Source: an uncultured Bacteroidales bacterium (GTDB lineage Bacteria > Bacteroidota > Bacteroidia > Bacteroidales > UBA932). Taken from it: a stretch of 34,161 nucleotides of DNA. Of this stretch, positions 1 to 9,074 are shown piece after piece (within the stretch, counting starts at the first letter, position 1; every line of letters starts with the position of its first letter). The stretch covers positions 1 through 34,161 of the forward strand of contig CALUQB010000031.1 in NCBI GenBank assembly GCA_944322815.1, read 5' to 3'. The notes beneath the pieces are model-generated. The model was not told the origin of the DNA. It saw only the letters and a list, made by a program, of their open reading frames with translations, and searched no databases. Made by a program: the position numbers and the translations under genes.

Positions 1-1
1 C

Positions 2-75
2 GCCGATGTAGCTCAGTTGGCTAGAGCACGTGATTTGTAATCTCGGGGTCGTGGGTTCGATTCCCTCCATCGGCT
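2..75 (+). tRNA. tRNA-Thr (anticodon TGT)
   Basis: A complete cloverleaf can be drawn. The 7-bp acceptor stem pairs 2-8 with 68-74, the discriminator is T75, and the anticodon TGT lies at 36-38 in a 7-nt loop. The D-arm GCTC/GAGC and the TTCGATT loop are standard. CCA is not encoded. The anticodon stem (29-33/41-45) and the T stem (51-55/63-67) each carry one U-U mismatch (31/43 and 52/66). It is the first of four tRNAs leading into tuf, and reads ACA codons. Confidence 0.95.
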
Positions 76-104
76 CAGTTTTTTGAAAAAGTTTCGGAAA
101 GGTC

Positions 105-127
105 GAAGTCTGACGACGAAGACATCC
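105..127 (+). repeat. Short direct repeat, first copy (second copy at 223-245)
   Basis: A 23-nt stretch starting GAAGTCTGACGA and ending TCC recurs at 223-245 with two mismatches. The second copy forms part of the 3' half of the stem-loop element at 145-254, so this first copy may be the remnant of a further, degraded element. No coding function is apparent in the 76-262 spacer. Confidence 0.6.
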
Positions 128-144
128 GGAAAAAGAATTTTGAA

Positions 145-254
145 GTTTGTTTTGGAATGGATTCAAGAAAGACAAGCGAGGAGGAAAGGAGTTTACTGGT
201 GTAAATGACTGACTGATGAAGCGAAGTCTGACGAAGAAGACGTCCAAAAGAAAC
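145..254 (+). repeat. Stem-loop intergenic repeat, copy C
   Basis: This spacer element lies between tRNA-Thr and tRNA-Tyr. Its outer arms pair: GTTTGTTTTGGA (145-156) with TCCAAAAGAAAC (243-254), with one G-G mismatch. An inner hairpin pairs TTTAC (192-196) with GTAAA (201-205) around the loop TGGT. The same layout, with different outer-stem sequence, is seen at 1817-1931 and 1937-2053. The role is unknown; it could be a REP-like element or a structured RNA segment of the tRNA/tuf transcript. Confidence 0.6.
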
Positions 255-262
255 GAAAAAAC

Positions 263-345
263 GGGAGAATACCAGAGTGGCCAAATGGGGCAGACTGTAA
301 ATCTGCTGGTTTATACCTTCGGTGGTTCGAATCCATCTTCTCCCA
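263..345 (+). tRNA. tRNA-Tyr (anticodon GTA)
   Basis: This is an 83-nt class II tRNA with a long variable arm. The acceptor stem GGGAGAA (263-269) pairs with TTCTCCC (338-344) and the discriminator is A345. The anticodon GTA sits in the loop between the CAGA/TCTG stem arms. CCA is not encoded. It is second in the tRNA series before tuf, as in the E. coli tufB operon. Confidence 0.96.
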
Positions 346-364
346 CAAAACCTGAAAGGAAAAA

Positions 365-437
365 GCGGAAGTAGCTCAGTTGGTAGAGCATTAGCCTTCC
401 AAGCTAAGGGTCGCGGGTTCGAACCTCGTCTTCCGCT
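365..437 (+). tRNA. tRNA-Gly (anticodon TCC)
   Basis: The acceptor stem GCGGAAG (365-371) pairs with CTTCCGC (430-436), with discriminator T437. The anticodon stem TTAGC/GCTAA encloses a loop with anticodon TCC, reading GGA and GGG. The T loop TTCGAAC is standard. CCA is not encoded. It lies only 19 nt after tRNA-Tyr, so the two are probably processed from one precursor. Confidence 0.96.
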
Positions 438-445
438 CAAACTAC

Positions 446-517
446 GCCAGTGTAGCTCAGGGGTAGAGCGCTTCCTTGGTAAGGAAGAGGTCATGAGTTC
501 AAATCTCATCACCGGCT
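446..517 (+). tRNA. tRNA-Thr (anticodon GGT)
   Basis: The acceptor stem GCCAGTG (446-452) pairs with 510-516 except for one A-C mismatch (449/513). The anticodon stem CTTCC/GGAAG encloses a loop with anticodon GGT, reading ACC and ACT. The T loop TTCAAAT is standard and CCA is not encoded. It ends 43 nt before the tuf start with no convincing terminator between them, which suggests tRNA-tuf co-transcription. Confidence 0.95.
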
Positions 518-560
518 CTGCTTTTTTTGTGTATATAATACTCAATTAAAATATTAAATT

Positions 561-1748
561 ATGGCTAAAGAAACCTTTAAAAGAGACAAACCGCACGTTA
601 ACATCGGTACGATTGGCCACGTTGACCACGGTAAGACTACTTTGACAGCTGCAATCACTACTGTGCTTGCAAAACAGGGTCTGTCAGAGCTTCGTTCATT
701 TGACTCTATCGATAACGCTCCTGAGGAGAAAGAGCGTGGTATTACTATTAACACCGCACACGTAGAATATCAGACTGCAACACGTCACTATGCACACGTT
801 GACTGCCCGGGCCACGCCGACTATGTGAAGAACATGGTAACAGGTGCCGCTCAGATGGATGGTGCCATCCTCGTAGTAGCAGCAACTGACGGTCCAATGC
901 CTCAGACTCGTGAGCACATCCTTCTCGCCCGTCAGGTAAACGTTCCTAGAATCGTCGTTTTCATGAACAAGGTTGACCTTGTAGACGATGCTGAGATGCT
1001 CGACCTCGTAGAGATGGAAATCCGTGACCTCCTCTCATTCTACGGTTTCGATGGCGACAATGCTCCGGTTATCCGCGGTTCTGCACTCGGTGCACTCAAC
1101 GGCGACCCACAGTATGAGGAAAAGATCATGGAACTCATGAACGCTGTTGACGAGTACATTCCTATCCCTCCAAGGGACAACGAGAAACCGTTCCTGATGC
1201 CTATCGAGGACATCTTCTCTATCACTGGACGTGGTACTGTAGCAACAGGCCGTATTGAGACAGGTGTTGTACACACTGGTGACGAAGTTGAAATCGTAGG
1301 TCTCGGTGAAGAGCCTAAGAAGACAGTCGTAACAGGTGTCGAGATGTTCCGTAAGATCCTCGATGAAGGAGAGGCCGGTGACAACGTAGGTCTTCTTCTC
1401 CGTGGTATCGACAAGAAGGAAATCAAGAGAGGTCAGGTTCTTGCTAAACCGGGAACAATTCATCCTCACCAGAAATTCCAGGCTGAGATCTACGTTCTGA
1501 AGAAAGACGAGGGTGGTCGTCATACACCATTCCACAACCACTATCGTCCTCAGTTCTTCATCCGTACCCTTGACATCACAGGAGAGATCACTCTCCCAGA
1601 GGGAACTGAGATGGTAATGCCTGGTGACAACGTGACTATCACTGTTGACCTTATCTATCCGGTAGCACTTAACGAAGGTCTTCGTTTCGCAATCCGTGAA
1701 GGTGGTCGTACAGTAGGTGCCGGTCAGGTAACAAAGATTCTTGAATAA
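561..1748 (+). CDS. tuf: Elongation factor Tu
   Basis: This 395-residue GTPase brings aminoacyl-tRNA to the ribosomal A site in the cytoplasm. The G1 motif GHVDHGKT is at residues 19-26, the switch I region around RGITIN at 59-64, G3 DCPGH at 81-85 and G4 NKVD at 136-139. Domains II and III follow and the length is normal for the family. The ATG at 561 gives the conserved N-terminus [20 protein letters not shown]. There is no Shine-Dalgarno, only an A/T-rich leader, as is usual in Bacteroidota. The gene is preceded by four tRNAs and followed by a strong terminator at 1768-1799, so the secE-nusG block probably has its own promoter or depends on read-through. Confidence 0.99.
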   Translation: MAKETFKRDKPHVNIGTIGHVDHGKTTLTAAITTVLAKQGLSELRSFDSIDNAPEEKERGITINTAHVEYQTATRHYAHVDCPGHADYVKNMVTGAAQMDGAILVVAATDGPMPQTREHILLARQVNVPRIVVFMNKVDLVDDAEMLDLVEMEIRDLLSFYGFDGDNAPVIRGSALGALNGDPQYEEKIMELMNAVDEYIPIPPRDNEKPFLMPIEDIFSITGRGTVATGRIETGVVHTGDEVEIVGLGEEPKKTVVTGVEMFRKILDEGEAGDNVGLLLRGIDKKEIKRGQVLAKPGTIHPHQKFQAEIYVLKKDEGGRHTPFHNHYRPQFFIRTLDITGEITLPEGTEMVMPGDNVTITVDLIYPVALNEGLRFAIREGGRTVGAGQVTKILE

Positions 1749-1767
1749 TCATTTCAGGATATATTGA

Positions 1768-1799
1768 GAGGGGTGTCCTCATCGACACCCCTCATTTTT
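1768..1799 (+). terminator. Rho-independent terminator after tuf
   Basis: A perfect 10-bp stem GAGGGGTGTC (1768-1777) / GACACCCCTC (1784-1793) surrounds a 6-nt loop and is followed by ATTTTT. It lies 20 nt downstream of the tuf stop codon and probably ends the tRNA-tuf transcript. Confidence 0.9.
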
Positions 1800-1816
1800 A
1801 AAAAGTTCATTGAGAA

Positions 1817-1931
1817 ATTGAATTTTAAATGCCGGATGCAAGGCACGCGAAGCGAGAAGTCCGCGGCATACTTCCGTATGTGAGGAACTTCGAGTCTGAG
1901 TAGAAACGAAGCAATCCATTAAAAATTCAAT
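1817..1931 (+). repeat. Stem-loop intergenic repeat, copy A
   Basis: The outer arms ATTGAATTTTAAATG (1817-1831) and CATTAAAAATTCAAT (1917-1931) pair. An inner stem pairs GAAGT plus CC (1856-1862) with GG-A-ACTTC (1884-1891), leaving a bulged A at 1886. The apical hairpin is CATAC (1867-1871) / GTATG (1876-1880) with loop TTCC. Copy B follows directly in tandem, about 120 nt apart. No ORF is supported in this spacer. Confidence 0.75.
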
Positions 1932-1936
1932 AAGAA

Positions 1937-2053
1937 ATTGAGTTTTTAAGGATGGGATGCAAGGAACGTGAAGAAGAGGAAACCGGAGTTTACTTCTGTA
2001 AATGAGGATTTCCGATGCAAGCAGTGACGAAGCAGACCGCCTTAAAAATCAAT
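1937..2053 (+). repeat. Stem-loop intergenic repeat, copy B
   Basis: This is a tandem, diverged copy of the element at 1817-1931. The outer arms are ATTGAGTTTTTAAGG (1937-1951) and CCTTAAAAATCAAT (2040-2053). The inner stem is GGAAACC (1978-1984) with GG-A-TTTCC (2006-2013), with the bulged A at the same place (2008). The apical hairpin is TTTAC (1989-1993) / GTAAA (1998-2002) with loop TTCT. Stem bases differ from copy A in a compensating way, so pairing is kept. It ends 4 nt before tRNA-Trp. Confidence 0.75.
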
Positions 2054-2057
2054 TTAT

Positions 2058-2128
2058 AGGGGAATAGTATAAGGGTAGTACAGAGGTCTCCAAAACCTTT
2101 AGTCTGGGTTCGAATCCTGGTTCCCCTG
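2058..2128 (+). tRNA. tRNA-Trp (anticodon CCA)
   Basis: The acceptor stem AGGGGAA (2058-2064) pairs with TTCCCCT (2121-2127), with discriminator G2128. The anticodon loop CTCCAAA carries CCA. The T loop TTCGAAT is standard and the CCA tail is not encoded. A tRNA-Trp just before secE is a common arrangement in many bacterial phyla. The 84 nt from here to secE hold no recognisable gene. Confidence 0.96.
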
Positions 2129-2212
2129 CAAAATATCAAAGGTTACGATTTGGTAATTGTTTAACAGACGTTGCATTAAGCTTCCAATTCGCAATGTCCA
2201 TTAAAAGTAAAG

Positions 2213-2401
2213 ATGAGAAAGTTCATAAACTATCTTAAAGAATCTTATACTGAGTTGACCAAGAAAGTTACCTGGCCGACTTGGGATAAACTTCAAAGTT
2301 CAGCGCTGCTCGTTATGGTAGCTACCGTGATCTTTGCAGTTGTCATTTTCGCTATGGACTTTGCTTTCCGCCATTTGATGACATTCATCTACACCATGTA
2401 A
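2213..2401 (+). CDS. secE: Preprotein translocase subunit SecE
   Basis: This 62-residue protein is the short, single-span form of SecE, which clamps SecY in the inner-membrane SecYEG channel. An amphipathic N-terminal part carries the SecE signature (KESYTELTKKVTWPTW, residues 9-24) and is followed by one transmembrane helix at about 31-55. E. coli SecE is longer because it has two extra helices; the short form is normal in Bacteroidota. The ATG at 2213 is the only start giving a full signature. nusG follows after 13 nt, in the usual secE-nusG order. Confidence 0.96.
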   Translation: MRKFINYLKESYTELTKKVTWPTWDKLQSSALLVMVATVIFAVVIFAMDFAFRHLMTFIYTM

Positions 2402-2414
2402 TCCTGCATATACT

Positions 2415-2999
2415 ATGAGTGAAAACAACAAGAAATGGTATGTGCTGAGAGCTGCTGGGGGTAAAGAGAAGAAAGCCAAGGAATATCTCGAAAAAGAAAT
2501 CGAGAGGTGCGGACTTCAGGATTATGTATCACAGGTTCTCGTTCCTACTGAGAAAGTCTACAGAATAAAGGATGGAAAAAGGGTCGCACAGGAAAGACTT
2601 TTCTATCCCGGTTATGTTCTGATAGAGGCGGAACTCACAGGCGAACTTCAGTATATAATCAGAAATGAAGTGCCGCACATGTCAGGTTTTCTGACCGAGA
2701 AGAGAGATGTCAGCAAAGGAAACGGCAAAGCTCAGGAAGAAAAGATTCCTATCCCGCTCAGGGACTCCGAAGTCAAGAGGATTCTTGGAGAGCAGGATGA
2801 GAAGGCCGGCAACGAAGGAGAGACGATAGTCGACTATCAGATCGGAGAAGCAGTGAAGATCACTGACGGTCCATTCAGCGGTTTCGACGGTACTGTAGAG
2901 GAGATAGTTGAAGACAGAAGCAAGATTAAGGTAATGGTTATGATCTTCGGCAGGAAGACCCTGCTTGAGCTCAACTTTACACAAGTAACTAAAGAATAA
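2415..2999 (+). CDS. nusG: Transcription termination/antitermination factor NusG
   Basis: This 194-residue protein binds RNA polymerase beta' and couples transcription to Rho or to ribosomes. The N-terminal NGN domain starts with [20 protein letters not shown] (7-26) and includes [11 protein letters not shown] charged linker follows, then a C-terminal KOW domain from about residue 142 with [16 protein letters not shown]. Its position between secE and rplK identifies it as the housekeeping NusG rather than a capsule-locus UpxY paralogue. It lies 8 nt before rplK. Confidence 0.97.
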   Translation: MSENNKKWYVLRAAGGKEKKAKEYLEKEIERCGLQDYVSQVLVPTEKVYRIKDGKRVAQERLFYPGYVLIEAELTGELQYIIRNEVPHMSGFLTEKRDVSKGNGKAQEEKIPIPLRDSEVKRILGEQDEKAGNEGETIVDYQIGEAVKITDGPFSGFDGTVEEIVEDRSKIKVMVMIFGRKTLLELNFTQVTKE

Positions 3000-3007
3000 T
3001 CAAAATT

Positions 3008-3451
3008 ATGGCAAAAGAAGTTACCGGGTTTATCAAACTCCAGATCAAAGGTGGCGCAGCAAATCCATCACCTCCAGTAGGACCGGCTCTCGGTTCGAAA
3101 GGTCTGAACATCATGGATTTCTGCAAGCAGTTCAATGCCCGCACTCAGGACAGCGCTGGTAAAGTATTGCCTGTAGTGATTACAGTCTACAGCGACAAGT
3201 CTTTCTCTTTTGAAGTAAAGCAGCCGCCAGTAGCAGTACAGCTCAAGGAAGCTGCCAAGATATCCAAAGGCTCCGACCAGCCAAACAGAAACAAGGTAGC
3301 TACTATCACCTGGGATCAGGTGAAGACTATCGCCCAGTCAAAGATGCCGGACCTCAATGCATTCACATTGAAATCTGCCATGACTATGGTAGCCGGTACA
3401 GCGAGGAGCATGGGTATCAAAGTGGAAGGTGAATTTCCTGCTGACATCTAA
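3008..3451 (+). CDS. rplK: 50S ribosomal protein L11
   Basis: This 147-residue protein binds the GTPase-associated region of 23S rRNA together with L10. The N-terminal domain has the family signature [20 protein letters not shown] (residues 10-29), which includes the flexible Pro-rich segment, and the C-terminal rRNA-binding domain ends with [12 protein letters not shown]. The length is usual (about 142-147). rplA begins 14 nt downstream, as in the standard rplKAJL order. Confidence 0.98.
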   Translation: MAKEVTGFIKLQIKGGAANPSPPVGPALGSKGLNIMDFCKQFNARTQDSAGKVLPVVITVYSDKSFSFEVKQPPVAVQLKEAAKISKGSDQPNRNKVATITWDQVKTIAQSKMPDLNAFTLKSAMTMVAGTARSMGIKVEGEFPADI

Positions 3452-3465
3452 AAATCACACGCGAA

Positions 3466-4167
3466 ATGAGTAAACTTACAAAGAACCAAAAAATGGTTAT
3501 GGCCAAATACGATGCGGCCAAGCAATATAAGCTATCTGAGGCATGTGAAGTAGTCAAGGATATCACTTACACGAAATTCGATGCTTCAATAGAACTTACC
3601 ATGAATCTGGGAGTAGATCCACGTAAAGCAAACCAGATGGTACGTGGCGTGGTGACTCTTCCGAACGGAACAGGTAAGCAGACAAGGGTACTGGTCCTCT
3701 GTACTCCGGACAAGGAGACAGAAGCAAAAGAGGCAGGTGCTGACTATGTAGGTCTCGATGAATATATCGAGAAGATAAAAGGTGGATGGACTGACGTTGA
3801 TGTCATAATCTGTACACCTTCAGTGATGGCGAAAGTAGGTGCCATAGGTAGGATTCTCGGCCCGAGAGGACTTATGCCTAACCCTAAGACAGGTACCGTG
3901 ACTATGGAAATAGGCAACGCTGTCAAGGAAGTGAAGGCCGGTAAGATCGACTTCAAGGTGGACAAGACCGGTATCATCCATGCAGCTATAGGAAAAGCGT
4001 CATTCACTCCACAGCAGATCTGCGAGAACGCTCAGGAGCTGATTTCAGCTGTCTTGAAGTTGAAACCTCAGTCTCTGAAAGGAACTTATCTCAAGAGTGC
4101 TTCCATTTGCTCGACGATGAGTCCTGGAATCCAGTTAGATATCAAATCATTCAGTAGTGCTGAATAA
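3466..4167 (+). CDS. rplA: 50S ribosomal protein L1
   Basis: This 233-residue protein forms the mobile L1 stalk that helps release E-site tRNA. The conserved block [20 protein letters not shown] (about 121-140) followed by KTGTV is diagnostic. The length matches the family (about 230). It lies between rplK and rplJ. The gap to rplJ is only 14 nt, so there is no room for a structured L10-type leader RNA such as those known in some other phyla. Confidence 0.98.
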   Translation: MSKLTKNQKMVMAKYDAAKQYKLSEACEVVKDITYTKFDASIELTMNLGVDPRKANQMVRGVVTLPNGTGKQTRVLVLCTPDKETEAKEAGADYVGLDEYIEKIKGGWTDVDVIICTPSVMAKVGAIGRILGPRGLMPNPKTGTVTMEIGNAVKEVKAGKIDFKVDKTGIIHAAIGKASFTPQQICENAQELISAVLKLKPQSLKGTYLKSASICSTMSPGIQLDIKSFSSAE

Positions 4168-4181
4168 TAAAATTCAATGTT

Positions 4182-4706
4182 ATGAGAAAAGAAGAGAAAA
4201 CGCAAATACTTGAATCAATTTCAGCACAAATCCAGGAGACTCCGAATTTCTACATCACGGATATCTCGGGACTGAATGCTGAACAGACTGCGAAACTTCG
4301 CCGCGACTGCTTCGAAAAGGAAATCAAGCTCGTTGTAGTAAAGAACACCCTTTTCCACAAGGCAATCGAGAAGCTCGGAAACGAGGAAGCGAACCAGCTG
4401 CTCGGAACACTTGAAGGCCCTACAGCCATCATGTACACGGTCACTCCTAATGCACCTGCAAAACTCATCAAGAAGTATGCGGATGAGGGAAGTGAGAAAC
4501 CGGCTCTCAAGGGAGCTTATGTACAGGAGTGCGCATTCGTAGGCGCAGACAAACTCGGCGAACTCTGCAACATCAAGTCACGCGAGGAACTTATCGGCGA
4601 GATTGTCGGACTGCTCCAGTCACCTGCACGCAATGTCGTATCTGCTCTTCAGTCAGCAGGCGGCAAACTGGCAGGCATCGTCAAGACACTTTCAGAAAGA
4701 GAATAG
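4182..4706 (+). CDS. rplJ: 50S ribosomal protein L10
   Basis: This 174-residue protein is the base of the L7/L12 stalk. Family features include FYITDISGLNAEQTAKLRR (about 24-42), VVKNTLFHKAIE and LEGPTAIMYT. The C-terminal helix that recruits L7/L12 dimers is rich in Ala and Leu. The ATG at 4182 follows an A/T-rich spacer. rplL starts 30 nt after the stop. Confidence 0.97.
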   Translation: MRKEEKTQILESISAQIQETPNFYITDISGLNAEQTAKLRRDCFEKEIKLVVVKNTLFHKAIEKLGNEEANQLLGTLEGPTAIMYTVTPNAPAKLIKKYADEGSEKPALKGAYVQECAFVGADKLGELCNIKSREELIGEIVGLLQSPARNVVSALQSAGGKLAGIVKTLSERE

Positions 4707-4736
4707 AAACAATAAACAATTTAATAAATTACAATT

Positions 4737-5117
4737 ATGGCAGATATTAAAGCACTCGCAGAAGAGTTGGTTAACCTTTCTGTGAAAGACGTACAGGAAT
4801 TGGCTAATATCCTCAAAGAGGAATACGGAATCGAGCCTGCAGCCGCTGCAGTAGCAGTAGCAGGTCCAGCAGCAGGTGCAGGTGAAGCTGCAGCTGCAGA
4901 GCAGACTGAATTCGATGTTATCCTTAAGTCAGCAGGCCAGGCTAAGCTTGGTGTTGTAAAGGCTGTGAAAGACATCACCGCTCTTGGACTTAAAGAGGCT
5001 AAGGACCTTGTAGACAAGGCTCCTGACGCTGTCATCAAAGAGAAAGTTTCCAAGGCAGAGGCTGAGCAGATCAAAGCTACCCTCGAAGAGGCTGGAGCAG
5101 AAGTTGAGATTAAATAA
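4737..5117 (+). CDS. rplL: 50S ribosomal protein L7/L12
   Basis: This 126-residue stalk protein binds translation factors. The N-terminal dimerisation part contains [20 protein letters not shown] (about 7-26). An Ala/Gly/Pro-rich hinge follows (about 36-56), then a globular domain with [20 protein letters not shown] and [20 protein letters not shown]. The length is typical. It is followed by hairpins at 5127-5187 and then rpoB, so ribosomal protein and polymerase expression may be set apart here. Confidence 0.98.
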   Translation: MADIKALAEELVNLSVKDVQELANILKEEYGIEPAAAAVAVAGPAAGAGEAAAAEQTEFDVILKSAGQAKLGVVKAVKDITALGLKEAKDLVDKAPDAVIKEKVSKAEAEQIKATLEEAGAEVEIK

Positions 5118-5152
5118 CTTCAACTTTCCCCTGTGATTGGGGACAACGATTC

Positions 5153-5187
5153 AGGTTTAGGGCCAGAATACGACCCTAAACCTTTTT
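5153..5187 (+). terminator. Attenuator-like terminator between rplL and rpoB
   Basis: A perfect 10-bp stem AGGTTTAGGG (5153-5162) / CCCTAAACCT (5174-5183) is followed by a T run (5183-5187). A smaller hairpin, TCCCC (5127-5131) / GGGGA (5139-5143), lies just upstream. E. coli has a partial terminator in the same intergenic region that lowers rpoBC relative to rplJL expression. A similar role is inferred here from position and structure. Confidence 0.75.
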
Positions 5188-5225
5188 GTCGTATCTAGTT
5201 TTTCTCTAAACCAAAAGGCAGAAAG

Positions 5226-8200
5226 ATGTCACAAAACACCAAAAATCAGCGAATATCCTTTGCATCATCTAAAATTCTCCTTGAATATCCGGACCTCCTC
5301 GAAGTCCAACTGAAGTCCTTCAGAGACTTCTTCCAGCTGGACACTACTCCCGAGAACAGGAAAAACGAAGGACTGTACCAGGTTTTCCAGGAAATTTTTC
5401 CGATAGAGGACACCCGCAACAACTACAAACTGGAGTTTATCGACTATTTCATCGACCCTCCACAGTATTCAATAGACGAGTGCCTCGAGAGAGGTTTGAC
5501 ATATAATGTGCCACTCAAGGCGAAACTCCGCCTTTCATGCAGCGATCCTGAACACGAAGATTTCGACACGAAAATACAGGATGTATATCTCGGCAACATA
5601 CCTTACATGACGCCCGGAGGTACTTTCGTGATCAACGGTTCAGAACGTATCATCGTATCACAGCTGCACAGATCACCCGGCGTGTTCTTCGGACAAAGCG
5701 TCCATGCCAACGGTACCAAGCTTTATTCTGCACGTATTATCCCGTTCAAGGGATCATGGATCGAATTTGCGACTGACATCAACAACGTGATGTACGCATA
5801 TATCGACCGAAAGAAGAAATTACCTGTGACCACATTGCTGAGAGCAATTGGGTTCAACAGCGATAAAGATATCATAGACATTTTCGGACTTGCCGACGAG
5901 ATAGAAGTGACCCCTGAAAACCTGAAAAAGAACGAGGGTCGCAAGCTTGCGGCTAAAGTCCTCAAAACATGGTTCGAGGATTTCGTGGATGAAGATACCG
6001 GAGAGGTGATCCCGGTAGAAAGGACAGTCCCTATCGTGGACAGGGGCGAGATTCTCGGTGAAGATACCATCGAAAAACTGGCCGATACCGATGTCAAGAC
6101 CATCCTTCTGCAGAAGGAAGATGCGAACGTAAACGAGTACGCCATCATATACAACACACTGCAGAAAGACCCTACAAATACGGAGACAGAGGCCATCAAC
6201 TACATATACAAGCAGCTGAGAAATTCAGAACCGCCTGATGAGGCTACTGCAAGGGACGTAATCGACAAACTGTTCTTCTCGGAGAAAAGATACGATCTCG
6301 GCGATGTCGGCCGATACAGACTCAACAAGAAGCTGAACCTTTCGATTCCTGACGAAACGAGGGTGCTTACGAATACGGATATAATCGAGATCATCAAATA
6401 CCTGATCCTGCTCATCAACTCCAAGGCAGCAGTAGATGATATCGACCATCTGAGCAACAGACGTATCAGAACAGTAGGCGAACAGCTGTCAAACCAGTTC
6501 AGCGTCGGACTTGCCAGAATGGCGAGGACCATCCGCGAAAGGATGAACGTGAGGGACAGCGAGCAGTTCGCACCTACTGATCTGATCAATGCGAAGACTC
6601 TGTCGTCAGTCATCAATTCGTTCTTCGGTACCAGCCAGTTGTCACAGTTCATGGACCAGACGAACCCGCTTTCGGAAATGACACACAAGCGTCGTCTTTC
6701 CGCACTCGGTCCGGGAGGTCTGTCACGAGACAGGGCAGGATTCGAAGTCAGGGACGTGCACTACACCCACTACGGTCGTCTCTGCCCTATCGAGACACCG
6801 GAAGGTCCTAACATCGGTCTGATATCTTCACTGTGCGTATATGCCAGAATCAATGACCTCGGCTTCATCGAGACTCCGTACCGCAAGGTGGAAAACGGAA
6901 AGGTGGACCTGAGTTCGGACGGATGGGTATACATGAGCGCCGAGGAAGAAGAGAACAAGCTCGTGTCACTGGCCAAAGTGAAGATGGATGATGACGGAAA
7001 CATACTTGAAGACAGAATCCAGTGCCGTGACGGGGCCGATTTCCCTGTGGTGACAAAGGACGAAGTCGATCTCATGGACGTTGCTCCTAACCAGATAGCA
7101 TCAGTGGCAGCGTCCCTGATTCCGTTCCTCGAACATGACGATGCCCACCGAGCACTGATGGGTGCGAACATGATGAGACAGGCGGTTCCTCTTCTCAATC
7201 CGGAATCCCCTATCGTAGGTACCGGACTGGAAGAAAGGGTATGTCTGGATTCGAGGACACAGGTGACTGCTACAGGAAACGGCGAGATAGTATATGTTGA
7301 CGCAAATGAAATACACGTCAGATATGACCGTACCGATGACGAGAAATTCGTAAGTTTCTCTCCGGAAATCACCGTCTACAAGCTGCCTATCTACAGGAAG
7401 ACCAACCAGAGCACGACGATCCTGCTCAAACCTATAGTCAGGAAAGGCGACAAGGTGGTGAAAGGACAGGTCATTACCGAAGGCTACGCAACCCAGAACG
7501 GGGAGCTGGCACTCGGAAGAAACCTGAAAGTGGCGTTCATGCCGTGGAAAGGATACAACTACGAGGATGCCATCGTGCTTTCAGAAAGGATGATCAGATG
7601 GGATATCCTCACATCTGTCCATGTAGATGAATATATATCCGAAGTCAGGGACACGAAACGCGGTATGGAAGAACTCACTTCCGACATTCCTAACGTAAGT
7701 GAAGACGCTACCAGGAACCTCGATGAGAACGGCATCATCCGCGTCGGTGCTCATATAGAACCCGGCGATATCATGATAGGTAAAATCACCCCTAAGGGTG
7801 AAAGCGATCCTTCGCCTGAGGAGAAGCTTCTGCGTGCCATCTTCGGAGACAAGGCCGGTGATGTAAAGGATGCTTCCCTGAAAGCCACTCCTTCGCTCAG
7901 AGGTACAGTCATCAAGACCGCCCTTTATACCAAAGTCGGCAAGGAAATCAACCGCAAAGGTGCGAAGGCTGACCAGAAGACGAAAATCGAAATCGTGGAA
8001 GAAGAGTTCAACCAGAAGGCCGAGGCCCTGCGCAGCAAATTCATCGACAAGCTGGCAGTACTGGTGAACGGAAAGAAGAGTGCAGGCATCTTCGAACTGG
8101 ACGGTACCGAAGTCATTGCCAAAGGCAAGGATATACAGGTTTCCGAACTGAGGAACATAAACTACGAAAACATAAACTCCAGCAAGTGGACTTCCGACAA

Positions 8201-9047
8201 GGATGCAAACCAGCTTATCAAGGAATTGATAAACAACTACTGCATCGCTTATAAGGAAGCAGCCGCCAAGCACAAGAGAGTCGTGGACAAGATAAAAGTC
8301 GGCGATGAACTGCAGAACGGCGTCATGCAGCTGGCCAAAGTCTATGTAGCGAAGAAGAGAAAGATAACCGTAGGTGACAAGATGGCCGGACGCCATGGTA
8401 ACAAAGGTATCGTGGCCAAGGTTGTGAGGGACGAAGACATGCCGTTCCTTGAAGACGGAACACCTGTGGATATCGTACTGAACCCTCTGGGCGTGCCTTC
8501 CCGTATGAACCTGGGACAGATTTATGAAACAGTTCTGGGATGGGCGGGCGAAGAGCTCGGACTCAAGTTCAGCACTCCAATTTTCGACGGTGCGACACTG
8601 GAAAACATCTGCGCGTACACAGACAAGGCAGGTCTGCCAAGGTACGGAAAGACTTACCTGAGGGACGGAGGTACAGGAGACTGGTTCGACCAGCCTGCTA
8701 CAGTGGGTGTCATATACATGATCAAGCTCGGCCACATGGTCGATGACAAGATGCATGCGAGATCCATCGGTCCTTACTCTCTCATCACGCAGCAGCCGCT
8801 CGGCGGTAAGGCACAGTTCGGTGGCCAAAGGTTCGGAGAGATGGAGGTATGGGCACTTGAAGCATTCGGCGCAGCCAATGTCCTTCAGGAGATCCTTACA
8901 GTCAAGTCTGATGACGTGACAGGCAGATCAAAGGCATACGAAGCCATCGTCAAAGGCGACCTCATGCCGACACCAGGCATTCCTGAGTCCCTGAATGTAT
9001 TGCTCCATGAGCTCAGAGGACTTGGACTGAAAGTCACATTGGATTAA
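5226..9047 (+). CDS. rpoB: DNA-directed RNA polymerase subunit beta
   Basis: This 1273-residue catalytic subunit has a length normal for Bacteroidota. The rifampicin-pocket stretch begins at residue 466 ([20 protein letters not shown]). Positions equivalent to E. coli D516, H526 and S531 appear to be D477, H487 and S492, the unmutated residues. Further conserved blocks are [31 protein letters not shown] and the C-terminal [20 protein letters not shown]. The start at 5226 lies 38 nt after the attenuator T run. rpoC begins 27 nt downstream. Confidence 0.99.
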   Translation: MSQNTKNQRISFASSKILLEYPDLLEVQLKSFRDFFQLDTTPENRKNEGLYQVFQEIFPIEDTRNNYKLEFIDYFIDPPQYSIDECLERGLTYNVPLKAKLRLSCSDPEHEDFDTKIQDVYLGNIPYMTPGGTFVINGSERIIVSQLHRSPGVFFGQSVHANGTKLYSARIIPFKGSWIEFATDINNVMYAYIDRKKKLPVTTLLRAIGFNSDKDIIDIFGLADEIEVTPENLKKNEGRKLAAKVLKTWFEDFVDEDTGEVIPVERTVPIVDRGEILGEDTIEKLADTDVKTILLQKEDANVNEYAIIYNTLQKDPTNTETEAINYIYKQLRNSEPPDEATARDVIDKLFFSEKRYDLGDVGRYRLNKKLNLSIPDETRVLTNTDIIEIIKYLILLINSKAAVDDIDHLSNRRIRTVGEQLSNQFSVGLARMARTIRERMNVRDSEQFAPTDLINAKTLSSVINSFFGTSQLSQFMDQTNPLSEMTHKRRLSALGPGGLSRDRAGFEVRDVHYTHYGRLCPIETPEGPNIGLISSLCVYARINDLGFIETPYRKVENGKVDLSSDGWVYMSAEEEENKLVSLAKVKMDDDGNILEDRIQCRDGADFPVVTKDEVDLMDVAPNQIASVAASLIPFLEHDDAHRALMGANMMRQAVPLLNPESPIVGTGLEERVCLDSRTQVTATGNGEIVYVDANEIHVRYDRTDDEKFVSFSPEITVYKLPIYRKTNQSTTILLKPIVRKGDKVVKGQVITEGYATQNGELALGRNLKVAFMPWKGYNYEDAIVLSERMIRWDILTSVHVDEYISEVRDTKRGMEELTSDIPNVSEDATRNLDENGIIRVGAHIEPGDIMIGKITPKGESDPSPEEKLLRAIFGDKAGDVKDASLKATPSLRGTVIKTALYTKVGKEINRKGAKADQKTKIEIVEEEFNQKAEALRSKFIDKLAVLVNGKKSAGIFELDGTEVIAKGKDIQVSELRNINYENINSSKWTSDKDANQLIKELINNYCIAYKEAAAKHKRVVDKIKVGDELQNGVMQLAKVYVAKKRKITVGDKMAGRHGNKGIVAKVVRDEDMPFLEDGTPVDIVLNPLGVPSRMNLGQIYETVLGWAGEELGLKFSTPIFDGATLENICAYTDKAGLPRYGKTYLRDGGTGDWFDQPATVGVIYMIKLGHMVDDKMHARSIGPYSLITQQPLGGKAQFGGQRFGEMEVWALEAFGAANVLQEILTVKSDDVTGRSKAYEAIVKGDLMPTPGIPESLNVLLHELRGLGLKVTLD

Positions 9048-9074
9048 TTAAGGACAATTTGAAATTTTAGAAAT

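Noticed and set aside
75-545. Minus-strand ORF of 156 codons and a 75-codon plus-strand ORF (322-549) over the tRNA cluster
   Set aside because: Both run through four tRNA genes. Peptides such as GSNPRPLAWKANALPTELLP are classic artefacts of translating tRNA sequence.
145-2053. CRISPR array as an explanation of the repeated spacers
   Set aside because: There are only three diverged copies of about 110 nt with internal pairing, no short identical repeats with unique spacers, and no cas genes.
4168-4181. L10-type leader regulatory RNA before rplJ
   Set aside because: The rplA-rplJ gap is only 14 nt and A/T-rich, too short for any known L10 leader fold.
7581-8828. 415-codon minus-strand ORF inside rpoB
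   Set aside because: It lies wholly antisense to conserved rpoB sequence, has no recognisable domain, and arises from codon bias of the sense gene.
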